Assembly: GCF_030253575.1 (NCBI RefSeq) | Contig: NC_080567.1 | Span: 35,431,501 to 35,495,500 of the forward strand | DNA length: 64,000 bases | Direction: 5' to 3' | From: Rhododendron vialii | Taxonomy: Eukaryota > Streptophyta > Magnoliopsida > Ericales > Ericaceae | Part shown: positions 1 to 10,399 of the stretch, piece by piece | How positions within the stretch are numbered: position 1 is the stretch's first letter | Layout: each line of letters starts with the position of its first letter | Made by a program: the position numbers and the translations under genes | Notes under the pieces: model-generated | What the model was told of the DNA's origin: nothing | Databases searched by the model: none | The model's input: the letters and a program-made list of their open reading frames with translations, nothing else

Positions 1-2563
1 CACTGAGTCCATAGAACTTAATTTTTCCGTTCAAATCAAGTCTCAATTACACCAATACACATGAAAAACTACCTTTTGAATATAGACCACTTGCGGATCA
101 ATATATATATAGACCACTTGGTTATCAAAAAAGAATATAGACCACTTGGTTAGATAGAAGGTTCTTGTGAGCTTAAATCCTGAAGGACATCATTGGGTTC
201 TTCCACGTGCTGCCGATAGTTGGGTAATGTACAGTGATTGTATTACTGTATTACCTTATGTACTCATGTAACGCTTATGTGCCAGGTATCTATGAGGAAA
301 TTTGGTATTTGTGAGACTAGCTCATTAACCGTTAATGGCTTCGTAAATAAAAGTATTACCCACCAAAGAAAAAGACATGATTATCAAAATGACAATGTAG
401 ATAGTTAATCATATAATGTTTTTTCCCACAATGTATGTCCTCCTGACCAGCATTCGTAACCTAATAAGAACAATTTTGCTTTTAAATGATCTGTATTTCT
501 CATCCTAAGATCCAAAGGTTTTGCCTCACCATACTTGACATTCTCGCATAGTATAATTTTATCATGTTGTTTGGTGTTATTATGCTTCTAACGACAATAG
601 AAATACTCCTATTTTGAAAGTCACAACAAAAAATAGACAAACAATCAAAGTAAGAACATAAGATTGAATGTACTTATGAATATGGGATAGTCTACGGATG
701 CAGATTCCAACTACCATGCCCTCAAAATGTTTAACAAAATACCTGCATCTATGAACCAAAAAGATTAGTTCATAAGTTAATTTGTTTGGTACATCTTCTC
801 GATTTCACTTCCTTTTTGCAAAATTCTTTCGTTGTTGGGCTTGATGATAATAGGAGGAAAAGACAAAGATATATAAACAATTACACACACATAGATATAG
901 GAGAACAACTTTTCAATTTTGACCAGTAAAAATTATCTTTTACCGATCAATATTGATTTCCAATTCGGATCGTTCAAAACACTTTTGGATGCTCGCAATC
1001 GACTTCCATAAAAACTTGTTTACGGAACCCTCCGCATAAAAGATTTTTTTGTAGACATAAATACGCCAACTATTCTCTACAACTTAATTTGTTCAAATTC
1101 TAAAGCAAGTTTACTATGGAGTCTACTTGTTTGTTTCTCCCAATCCGTGCGGCGCGTCACTTAAGAGCTGCATTCCACTCATTTTGGGGGAGCAATTATT
1201 AATAGCCTAAATGAAACACACAATCGAATTCACATACAATTCCATTTTCCCGCTTCTTCCGTTCTCATATTTGAAGGCTGCATGCTATTAAGAAATTGTT
1301 AATATCAACCGACAACGAACAAACCTTTGAGGATAATGAAGAAATGGAACCCTTCGTACAGATAAATTTTGGTGGCTTTTGGGTGGATTTAGGCACCACT
1401 TCTCTCCGGTCATACAAAAACATGTTGAGGATTTGAAGCGAACATTTGGTGTGCATAACGTCCCCTGCAAGGAACCCCGTCCACACTACATATTCTATCA
1501 ATAAGACAAGGGATAAAAGGCTAAAATCATTATCCCTAATACAAACAAATTTTCAGATTTTGAAGTTGTAGAATAGCCAAAGCGAATAATCCGCCTATGT
1601 CAATTTCCTGTTCTACTAATGAATATTATAGGAATACGGTGGATACGTTTGGGCTGACTAGGGAGGCATCTCGTATCTGTGAGAACCTAATTAAAAGGGC
1701 AGAGATGGAGATGGAGGGCAGAATATGGAGACTGTGTTTGTCTCCGTAGATGATTCCTCCGACATCGTCATCGTCGCCAATAAATTCAACCACGGAAGGC
1801 GATGGGGATGCCTTTTTTAATTTGCAGGTCGACGGACGTTTGTGATGTTTGCCGTTTCCATATTTCGCCGGCGGACGTGACCTTTGGAAGTGCATCCGTT
1901 GGTCATGTGTGCCACGTTTGCAGGTTAAGGCACCAAAGGGTTTTTTAGGTATTTAACTGATTTGGGGAGGGCATTTGTGGGAAGAAAAATGAGAAAACAA
2001 TAGATAAGGCTTTCGTATTTTTAAAAGAGAAATATAGATGAGTAATGATCCCAATCCACGTCTCAATTACTCTCCTCCACCAACCCCTTCTCTTGGCAAC
2101 TGCCTTTCCACAACCCCTTTTCTTCATCCCAATTTTGGGCACAAAGCACATGTCTCCCTTTCTAGGAAACGAACTACTAGAAAAGAGTGAATTTACTCTT
2201 TCCAATGTTTGTCAAGAACTTAAATTCATTGAAATTCTTTCATCCCGCGATCTCTTATGTGATCCCATTTGTGATAGTACAAGAATAGAACAACGGGGAT
2301 ACCATTCGACGATCCAACCATTTATTTTGTCGTCTTCAATGTGTTTATTGTCGATGTCAAATTAAAATATGTTAATTTCGTTCAAATAGATATACCAATT
2401 TTCAATCAATCTAAGTTTTCTTACGGAAAACAACACATATTTTGTGTTTTATAAAAATGAACCGCTTGAATCATCAGATAAAATTGTGTCAGTTTCTATT
2501 CTGCATCGTATGAAGATTCCATACGCAAAAATCTAAAAATAAAAAAAATCTTGAATCGACAGT
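1..2563. other. Gene-free AT-rich stretch
   Basis: No coding region was recognised. Open frames here are short, lack recognisable motifs and have no splice context. Near 955-1040 a segment about cold spots such as 'ttcaaaacacttttggat' resembles one arm of the fold-back element at 30961-31135, so part of this stretch is decayed repeat. It lies downstream (3') of the UGT84 gene. Confidence 0.6.
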
Positions 2564-2905
2564 GTTAAATTTTTTAAAGGGTTCCAACCTAAAACCAATT
2601 GGCAATAGGTTGAGTAGCCACTATAATATATTAACCAAGTTTAGGTGGCTTAAATGAGCGATGTGGGGCAAGTCTAACTCTCCTCTCACGTGCAACCTAG
2701 ATGCATGTGGATGTACGAATTAAGGAAACCAAGAGATTTTGACTCAGGCGACCCCTCACGTGTAGTCCAGATGCACATGGAGATATGAATTGATGAGATG
2801 AGACGATTGACTCGGGCTACAGATATTAGATCACACAAGGTGAAGCCACTTAAGACCTAGCTTTGATACCATGTTAGATTTCTTGGAGGGTTCCAACCAA
2901 AAACT

Positions 2906-2936
<31 letters not shown>

Positions 2937-3252
2937 TTATTAACTAAGCTTGGGTGGCTTAAATGAGCAATATGAGATAAGTCTAACACTGCCCCTCATG
3001 ACTCACGTGCAGCCCAGATGCACGTGGAGGTGACAGATCAGGAGACCATGAGCTGACTGATTGACTCGGGCGATGGAGATGACAGAAACTATCCTACGTG
3101 AGATGAAGCCATCCAAAATCTAGCTCTGATATCATGTTAGATTTCTTAGAAGGTTTCAACTTAAAATTAATTGCCAATAAATAAAGTAACCCTCTAAAAT
3201 ATATTAACTAAATTTGAGTGATTTAAATAAATGATCTGAGACAAGTCTAACC
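2564..3252 (-). mobile_element. Tandem TRIM retrotransposon (three LTRs, two internal segments)
   Basis: Three copies of a roughly 115-bp repeat lie at about 2564-2680, 2870-2985 and 3136-3252. Each has a core like 'gttagatttcttggaggg' and ends in 'aagtctaac'. Two short internal segments separate them. Just before the second and third repeats the plus strand reads 'agctttgataccatg' and 'agctctgatatcatg'. Reversed, these give the TGGTATCAGAGCT-type primer binding site complementary to initiator Met-tRNA, directly inside an LTR. There is no coding capacity. This fits a TRIM/SMART element on the minus strand, with LTR-LTR recombination giving the three-LTR tandem form. Confidence 0.8.
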
Positions 3253-3267
3253 GATAGTAATACTCTC

Positions 3268-3408
3268 TCCAATGGGAACTCAATAGAACAAAATCATGAC
3301 CACATTAATAAATACGGCTCCAATGCGAACTCAATAGAACAAAATCATGACCACATCCAATGCGAACTCAATACAACAAAATCATAACCACATTAATAAA
3401 TATTAAGT
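3268..3408. repeat. Imperfect tandem repeat, three units of about 40-52 bp
   Basis: Three successive copies of a unit beginning 'ccaatgcgaactcaata' and running through 'aaaatcatgaccacat'. Units one and three keep an extra 'taataaata' tail that is missing in the middle copy. There is no coding meaning. It lies just beyond the 3' end of the UGT84 gene and the TRIM array. Confidence 0.75.
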
Positions 3409-3678
3409 ACGGAGACAATTATTAAGACAAAATAGAATATTGGGGATTACAAAGAAAAGCGACCCAAGCACGCCTTTTATGCAGGAGATGACAACAAAAT
3501 AGAGGATTCTAAAGCTGAAAGAGAAAGAAGATCAGGCTGATATGTGGTGGGCTACCGTCCCGTAATGTCCGTTGACATTTATTTAACACTTAGATTACGG
3601 CCGCTTCCATTCGATACCCAACACGTGTCCTACCATGCAATTTCCATAGAATCCACACCACACGCATACAAAACTTTA

Positions 3679-6600
3679 TTACTCCACAAGAGCTGGGATT
3701 GACTTCAACGCGATACCCAAACTTCTCCTCCGAACATCATCCACAAAAGCCTGCAGGTTGCGGTCGGAGGAGCCGCCTTCCGCCACCGCTTCCTCCGCGG
3801 CCTCCTTCCACTTCGAGGCGTTGGCCTTCATCTCTGCCGCCACCGGACCGCTCGTGGCCTCCCTCAGGCACTTCTCCACCTCGTCCCTCGGGATGACTCG
3901 GTCCTCGGCCTCCCCCCTGCACATTCTGATACCGACTTTGAACACGTCGACTAAGTACTTGGCGTCGGTGACTTGGTCGCCCCACTGTGGGAACGCCACC
4001 ACCGGCATTCCGCTGGTTAGGGCTTCCATTGTCGAGTTCCAGCCGCAGTGGGTTACGAAGCAGGCCACGGATGGGTGGGCCAGGACTTGCTCTTGTGGGC
4101 TCCATTGCACCACCCTTCCCTTGTCACCTGTAAAAAAAAAAAAAGTCCGTTAGAAACAGGTACAGTACTCGAAGTTGATCTAGAGAGGAGAAAGAACAAG
4201 GAGAGAAATTTTTTCCCCACAAGTCGATGGTATTTTAGTTGATTTATGTGAGTTGAATGACTTGTATTAAAATCCCTGAAATTATGAATTTTAGTCAATT
4301 TAGCCAATATGGCAAAGTCACCAAAAGTGAAAATAGAAATAAATGGCCATGTTGTGTTTGGGAAAAAATATTTTTTTGAATGGGCATACTCTATTGAGTT
4401 TTTATTTAGTTGTACATCTATATTTTCTAGATGAGTTGAGCCCCATAGAGAGTAGGTTTGGAGTTCAGAGGCTATGGTGTTCAGAATCAGCCGTCTCGAT
4501 TAGAAAAATATAGAATTATGGACCGAAATTGTAAAAAATCCACGTAAGACAACCCTAATGTCACTAACATAAGTGGGGTGTTCGGACAAATAAGCCATTT
4601 TGGCTTATTTTTTGTCCTTATTCAAATTTTTTTCGTTTCACTTGGCTTATTATCATTTTTTTTGGGGATTATTGCATCCTCACGACAAGAGGAATCTAAA
4701 AAGTAAAAAAATTTGACCGAAATCCAATTTTTTTTGAATAAAGACGAAAGTAAATCAATAAGCCAGTTTTTTCGTCTTTATTCAAAAAAAATTAGATTTC
4801 GGTCAAATTTTTTTACTTTTTAGATTCTTTTTATCGGAGAGCTGCTATTCCCCCCTCCCCTGACACACACACCCCCCGGCCCCACATCCCTTTTTCCGGA
4901 ATTACCCCCGCCTCTCTCTCTCTCTCTTCCTTTTCTTTCTTTCTTTACCGTTTCTTTCTTTCTTTTTTTCCTTTACTTTACAGTTTGATTTTTTTTTTCA
5001 TTTTATTTCATTTTCTTTCTTTTTAGTTTGAATTTTTTTTCTTTAATAATAGGTTCAAGTCTAATTTTAAGCTTTGTAAAGTAATTAAGAAAAAAAAGTG
5101 TTTCAATTGATCATATTTATACGACTGTTTTATTTTTCTTTTTTTGTCCTTTATAGATTAAAAAATATAATTACAAAAATAAGTGTTTCAATTTTCAATC
5201 CGTTTGAACCAGTGCAAAGATGTTATTTTTCTGATCATTTCATCTTAAATGGTCGTAATAAATTTTTGGTTCCAAGGCCTTTCAATGGACATCCTAAGAA
5301 AGTTTTAAAACTAAAAAATAAGTCTTACGGTGTTTTGTTGAAAGGCCTTAAAAAAATACGAGTAATTAAGTAAAGAAATAAATTAAAATAATATGATCAG
5401 AATAAAAAAATCTTCACACCAGTCCAAACGCATTAAAAATTGAAGCACTTAATTTTTTAACCATATTTTTTAATATATATAAACGGTCTAAAAAAATTAA
5501 GTGCTTAAATTTTCACTCCGTTTGAATCGGTGCAAAGATCTTGTCAATATAATCAGAATAACAAGATTTTTGCACCGATTCAAACGGAGCGAAAATTTGA
5601 GCACTTAAGTTTTTTTTAGACTGTTTATATATTAAAAAATATGGTTAAAAAATTAAATACTTCAATTTTTAATGCGTTTGAACGGGTGTGAATATTTTTT
5701 TATTTTGATCATATTATTCTAAAGAGACATAATCAAATTTTGTCTCTAGAGCTCTCATAATTACGTTTCTGCTCCATAGGATTGCAAATTGATGGTGAGG
5801 ATATTTTTTTTAACCCAAACGTTGCCGTTTAGAGGCAGCAGGGCTCAGGGAATTAAAATGGCGGAGGAAGGTAATTAAAAGGGCTGAGGGAGGGTAAAAG
5901 CGGAAAAAGGGTGTGGGACCGGGAGGGGTGTGGTGTCAGGGGGGGTGGGAAAAGCAATTTTCTTTTTATCGTGAGGATGCAATAATCTCCAAAAAAATGA
6001 TAATAAGCCAAGTGATACGAAAAAAATTTGAATAAGGACAAAAAATAAGCCACTGTGGCTTATTTGTCCGAACGGGGCCTGAACAAACCTTGACGCAATC
6101 AAAAACCCAAAATAACTAAAATATCAATGACAACAGTATGAAATCGTTTTGTTCAAGAGCAATGCTACGTACACATTTTTAAAACGCAATTCTACATGCT
6201 ACTTTGATCAGAACTATTCAATACACATGGATTTACGTGCATCGAACGGTTTTGATCGCAAATATATATATATATGTGTGTGTGTGTCCGGAATTATATT
6301 TTAAAGGTGTATGCAACAACACTATTTACCTGCTTTCTCCAAGAACCCCTCCGGCAAAACCAGCAACTCATACCCCGAATCCTTGTGCGGCGGCTTCATA
6401 ACCCACAAGAACGAAACCCCAGCCCTCAAAATCCCCTCCGCAATCTCATCCACCTGCTCCTGCTTCAAATACACCACACTCCCAAACGAAATATACACCA
6501 CCGACGCCGCCTCCTTGTGGTCCAACCACCCAATAATACTGTCGTCCGCCTTCATAAAATCCCCCTTCACCGCCCTCGACCCCTTCCCCGCCGCCTCCGG

Positions 6601-9600
6601 GTTCTTAAACAACGGCCCCACAGCCTTTATTGGGCAGTACCTGCACATGTTTAATTTTGAACAACGAAAAGAGAAATTTATTAATCTCGGATAAAACTTT
6701 TTGCAGAGATTAATGCCTTGTTTCAGTTGTTTGGATAGTGATTTGAAAAAAATTTAAACTCAAAAAATACTCATTACTTATATTTTCAATCATTACATAC
6801 ATTTAGAGGTGACAATCTCAATCTATTATTTTCAACCCGCTCATATCCGCCTACTTAATGTCTAACCCAACCAGCCCAAATTATAAAATGGGTTGATATG
6901 GGTTCAATCTATATCAACCCATATTTACATGGGTCTGTAGAATAAAATTGGGTTCAATATGGATTGGAATTAAAAAACCCAAATCTGGTTCAAAAAAAAA
7001 ACGGAAGTGCTGTTTACATCAAAAACACGGAAGTGCTGTTTCCACTTTCCACATGTGGTCCTAGGGAAAAATTTTCAGTGCCATCTGCTGCCCCCATTTT
7101 TTAATTACTTTTCGTAATTTTCAGTACCGATTCTGCTGCCCCATTTTTTTTTTAACTTTTCGTAACTTATAGGTCTAGAAATTATTTCGGTATTTTTTTA
7201 TTTTTCACAATTTTTTGTTTAGTTTTTCGTCATAATTTTGGGATTAATCGTTCATCTCGACAAGACGAATCAAATTTTGGCAAAACAATCCAAATGGATT
7301 TGTCTTTATTTAATTTTTTTTTCACATTTGTTAGTTTTGTGTTGATCTTTTAACATCGAAACCCAAATTTTCTTAATAAAGACAAAAATAAGTCGCTTAT
7401 TTTTGTCTTTATTATAAAAATGGGTTTCGATCGTAATCTTTTACTTTTTAGATTTCTCTTGTCATGACGAATCAATAATTCAAAAAAAAAATTGACAAAA
7501 AACAAACAAATGCAATTAAAAAAAAGGTTTGGACCATAATTTTTTACTTTTTCAATTTCTCTCATTGAATCGAACCAATAATCCACACAAAAATTGACAT
7601 GAAACTAACAAAAGTCCAAAAGGCAAACATTTACAAACCACGCAAGTAGAATGAAGTGCGGTTGGTATCTCTCTTATACTCTATGCATATGACCAGGATT
7701 CGATTCCCGTAAACATTTATTCCCCCTCTCCCCCCAAAAGATGCGCCAAACCTTTACAACCACACAGTTTGAAAGACAAAAAATATTCACATTTGTTAAT
7801 TATGCGTCTAACTTTTGTAACTTTTTATTCGTCTCGTTAAGAGGAATAGAAAAAGTAAAGAATAATGATCAAAACTCAAAAGTTTTTGAATAAAGATGAA
7901 ATTAAGTTGTTTTTTTTTTTAAAGAGAAAACGGGTCTGATCAGGCGGGTTTGGGTTTGACTTGACTCATATTCGACTGAACCCATTTCAACCCGTTTACT
8001 ATTTCATCCATATTTAACCTGTGACACGTTTTAACCCACCCAAATCCGTCCATTTGTTATCTCGATCTACTCACACCTATCTCTTTTCAATCATTATTTC
8101 TATTTTTTACTTTCAATCATTACTCTCATTTATCTCTCCACTCGTAGCCTTACAAAATTTCTCAAAAATTCATAAAAAACAGCATAAAGGTGCAAAGGCA
8201 AGATGACAGTACCTACACATGTACTCAATCACGTCCCGCTCCAGCTCCTCGAACGTGTCCATGAGAACGCAGAACGGTTTGGTCAGGTTTTTGTACTGTC
8301 CCATGATTGCCCTCCGCAGGAACGGGTACGGCGTGGTGGGGTAGAGGAAGCTGGGTATCTCGTCGTGTTTTAGCAGGGGCATGTTGGGTAATTGGACGGT
8401 GATTTCCATTTGGGATTCGGACGGGAATGGGACGAGGTTGTGGTAGTAGTGGTAGTAGGCGGAGAAGCAGGCGGCGGACTGGACCCACAGCATGGCGGAG
8501 GGGAGGTTCAGGGAGTCAGCCACGTCGGAGACCCACGGGATGAAGGGGTTGTTTATCAGGCAGGATACGGGCCGGTCGTTTTCGGCGTGTTTTTGGAGCA
8601 TTTTGGGGAGGAGCTGTTTCCCGACGAGTTCGAGTTGCGGGAGGTATTGGTCTAGGTCTTGGCGTCTCGGCTCGTTTTCGGCCCAACCGTCTTCGAAGAA
8701 CTCGAACCTGTTCGGAAAATAATCGAGAAGGAAAATGCGCGCATGAGAAATGTAAAGAAAGTTGTAATGTAGAAAAATGATCTTTTCTTCTTCCGATGAT
8801 GCTATGGTGTTCCCGATCATTTTGGAGATACCGTAATTTTTGACATAACCGGACCATTACAAGCATAACCAAGACTCGTGATGTGTATAACCAAGGCCTT
8901 ACAAAAGATTTTGGGAAAAATCTTTTGTAAGGCCTTGGTTATACACATCACGGGTCTTGGTTATGCTTGTAATGGTTCGATTATGTCAAAAATTATGGTG
9001 TCTCCAAAATAACCGGGGACATCATAGTTTTCCTTTTCCCTGGGAATGACTTCGGTGTCCCCGGTCATTTTGGGAACACCGTAATTTTTGGCATAACAAA
9101 ACCATTATGAGCATAACTAAAATCCATTATGAACATAACCAAAACTATTATGAGCATAACAGTACCATAGCAAGGCATAACTTGTTTGTTATGCCTTGAT
9201 TGGGTTTGGTTATGCCTTGGTTGGTTTTTTGAATATTCCTTAGTTATGCCTTGTTTAGGTTTTGTTATGCTTATAATAGGTTTTAGTTATGCTCATAATG
9301 ATTAAATTATGTCAAAAATTACGGTGTCCTCAAAATGACCGGGGACACCATAACATCATCCTTTTTCCCTCCTCCTTTATCTGTTTCTAAGTTCAAACAG
9401 GCGGCAAGAGCTTGTTTCTAACTTAGGAAAATATAGAGAAAATAAAAATTCTCGTTTTTTTTTTTCAATTGCCTTTCTATATATATATTTTTTAAAAATT
9501 GTCCTGTTTCTCTTGATTTCCTACCCTCTTTCTCACCCCTTTTACAACTTCCAAACGCAAAGCAGTACATTTTGGCCTATTTAATGCAATTTAAAAATTG

Positions 9601-10235
9601 AATCTTTTGGTTGACTGACAACTAAACAAAGGTCTTTTTCGAATAAAAAAAAAAAAACAAAGGTCTTTTTGAGTGAAGTACAAAAGTTACTTTTTGAAGT
9701 TGTTTTTTACTACTTCTTTTGTCTTTTGATTAGCGAAAAAAGAATGTCATTAGTCAAAGCAAAGGGGTACAAATTAATTAATTAAAGGAAGCATGGCCAT
9801 GCATGCATGTTTCCCTTGGATAAGGAAATTTTATTAACCACAAAACACTAGTCTAGCTATAAGCAACAACAAAACCCTCCTTTGCACTGTTAATTTTGTT
9901 TATAAGCTTGATTTGTTTCGGGAAAATATTTCCTATATATTGGAACATAAGCTAAAGCTATATATGCATGTTTACGACTTTACGTACTACTTCCACATAC
10001 TATACAATAGTACTAGTCGTAATTCACAGAACCTGATGTAACCATCGCCGACGGGAGTGGGCTCGTCGGTGATGTTGCTAGCCTTCCGCATCTCTTTTCC
10101 GATACTCTCTGGCGTCGAGAAAGTTACCAGAAGACCCTTGGAAGCCAGTTTCTTTCCTAGCCTAAGCAAAGGGTTGACGTGCCCTTGGCCGGGAAATGAT
10201 ACAAGAAACACATGAACTAGAGCTTCCGAGCCCAT
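3679..10235 (-). CDS. UGT84: UGT84 family UDP-glucose:gallate/hydroxycinnamate 1-O-glucosyltransferase, four exons
   Basis: Cytosolic family-1 glucosyltransferase that joins UDP-glucose to a phenolic carboxylate, giving an acyl glucose ester such as beta-glucogallin (hydrolysable tannin route) or sinapoyl-glucose. Exons on the minus strand: 10235-10033, 8707-8213, 6640-6330, 4127-3679 (203+495+311+449 nt), a 485-aa protein. All junctions are GT-AG, in phases 2, 2 and 1. The start [19 protein letters not shown] carries the catalytic His19. The acceptor region reads [16 protein letters not shown]; Asn121 sits where many UGTs have the dyad Asp, as I recall for UGT84. The 44-residue PSPG box is at about 345-388, from WSPQEQVL to FPQWGDQ, with the final Gln typical of UDP-glucose use. 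Length is close to the 485-510 aa of the family. From memory, UGT84 genes are usually intronless, so this structure is odd. The exact acceptor (gallate or hydroxycinnamates) cannot be read from sequence. Confidence 0.93.
4572..6084. mobile_element. TIR transposon (about 1.5 kb, non-coding) in UGT84 intron 3
   Basis: Inverted ends of about 110 bp: the left starts 'ttcggacaaataagcc' and runs to 'tattgcatcctcacgacaag'; the right is its reverse complement, ending 'cttatttgtccgaac' near 6075. Two further inner palindromes lie at about 4681-4835 (around 'aaatttgaccgaaatcc') and about 5395-5700 (around 'ttgcaccgattcaaacg'). No transposase is seen. It fills about 70% of intron 3. Shorter related pieces ('aataaagacaaaaataag') occur at 7250-7460, 7850-7915 and 60700-60840. 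Confidence 0.72.
6806..8087. mobile_element. Probable hAT-like non-autonomous element in UGT84 intron 2
   Basis: The left end 'agaggtgacaatctc' and the right end (reversed 'ataggtgtgagtagatcgag') resemble short hAT-type ends. The interior near each end is rich in 'aacccg/gggtt' motifs (6828-7000; 7925-8045), as in common plant hAT derivatives. The sequence 'ttttcaatcatta' occurs on both flanks (about 6783 and 8093). The middle contains an inverted repeat with 'aataaagacaaaaataag' and, at about 7645-7730, a segment with a Pol III B-box-like 'ggattcgattcccg' that recurs near 21650-21745. No transposase is seen. Exact ends are uncertain. Confidence 0.5.
8803..9026. repeat. Near-perfect fold-back MITE in UGT84 intron 1
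   Basis: Two arms of about 110 bp separated by only a few bases around 8910 ('ttttgggaaaaa'). The left arm runs from 'tatggtgttcccgat' to 'aaggccttacaaaagat'; the right arm is its reverse complement with few mismatches, ending 'ggggacatcata'. A transcript of the intron would fold into a long, nearly perfect hairpin. Confidence 0.85.
9053..9352. repeat. Second fold-back MITE of the same family, intron 1
   Basis: Terminal arms match the element just upstream: 'cggtgtccccggtcatttt' at the left and its inverse 'aaaatgaccggggacacc' at the right. The loop is longer and more diverged, built from variants of 'gcataaccaaaaccatta'. It sits head to tail with the first copy, about 27 bp away. Confidence 0.8.
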
Positions 10236-10245
10236 TGACTACCAG

Positions 10246-10250
<5 letters not shown>

Positions 10251-10284
<34 letters not shown>
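10251..10284. repeat. (GA)n microsatellite in the UGT84 5' leader
   Basis: About 17 GA units on the plus strand, which is a CT tract in the sense of the UGT84 transcript. It lies 15-50 bp upstream of the start codon and is likely to be in the 5' untranslated leader. Confidence 0.9.
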
Positions 10285-10288
<4 letters not shown>

Positions 10289-10360
10289 CTACGTTTTGTG
10301 TTTGTTTTTTTATTTTATTTTTCTGGTGTGGAGAGGGAATGGGGGGTGGGAGTGAGAAGC

Positions 10361-10370
10361 TTTAAATATA
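10361..10370 (-). promoter_or_regulatory. Putative TATA box of UGT84
   Basis: The minus strand reads TATATTTAAA about 126 bp upstream of the start codon. The spacing allows transcription to begin near 10335 and the leader to contain the CT tract. Called from consensus and position only. Confidence 0.5.
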
Positions 10371-10399
10371 CTACTGTCTCTAGCTCATAGTCTACGCCT

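Noticed and set aside
3699..4153. Open frames on the plus strand across UGT84 exon 4
   Set aside because: They are shadows of the GC-rich coding exon; the minus-strand frame carries the PSPG box.
8225..8872. Several alternative open frames over UGT84 exon 2
   Set aside because: Only the minus-strand frame with FEFFEDGW and [10 protein letters not shown] is family-like; the others are shadows.
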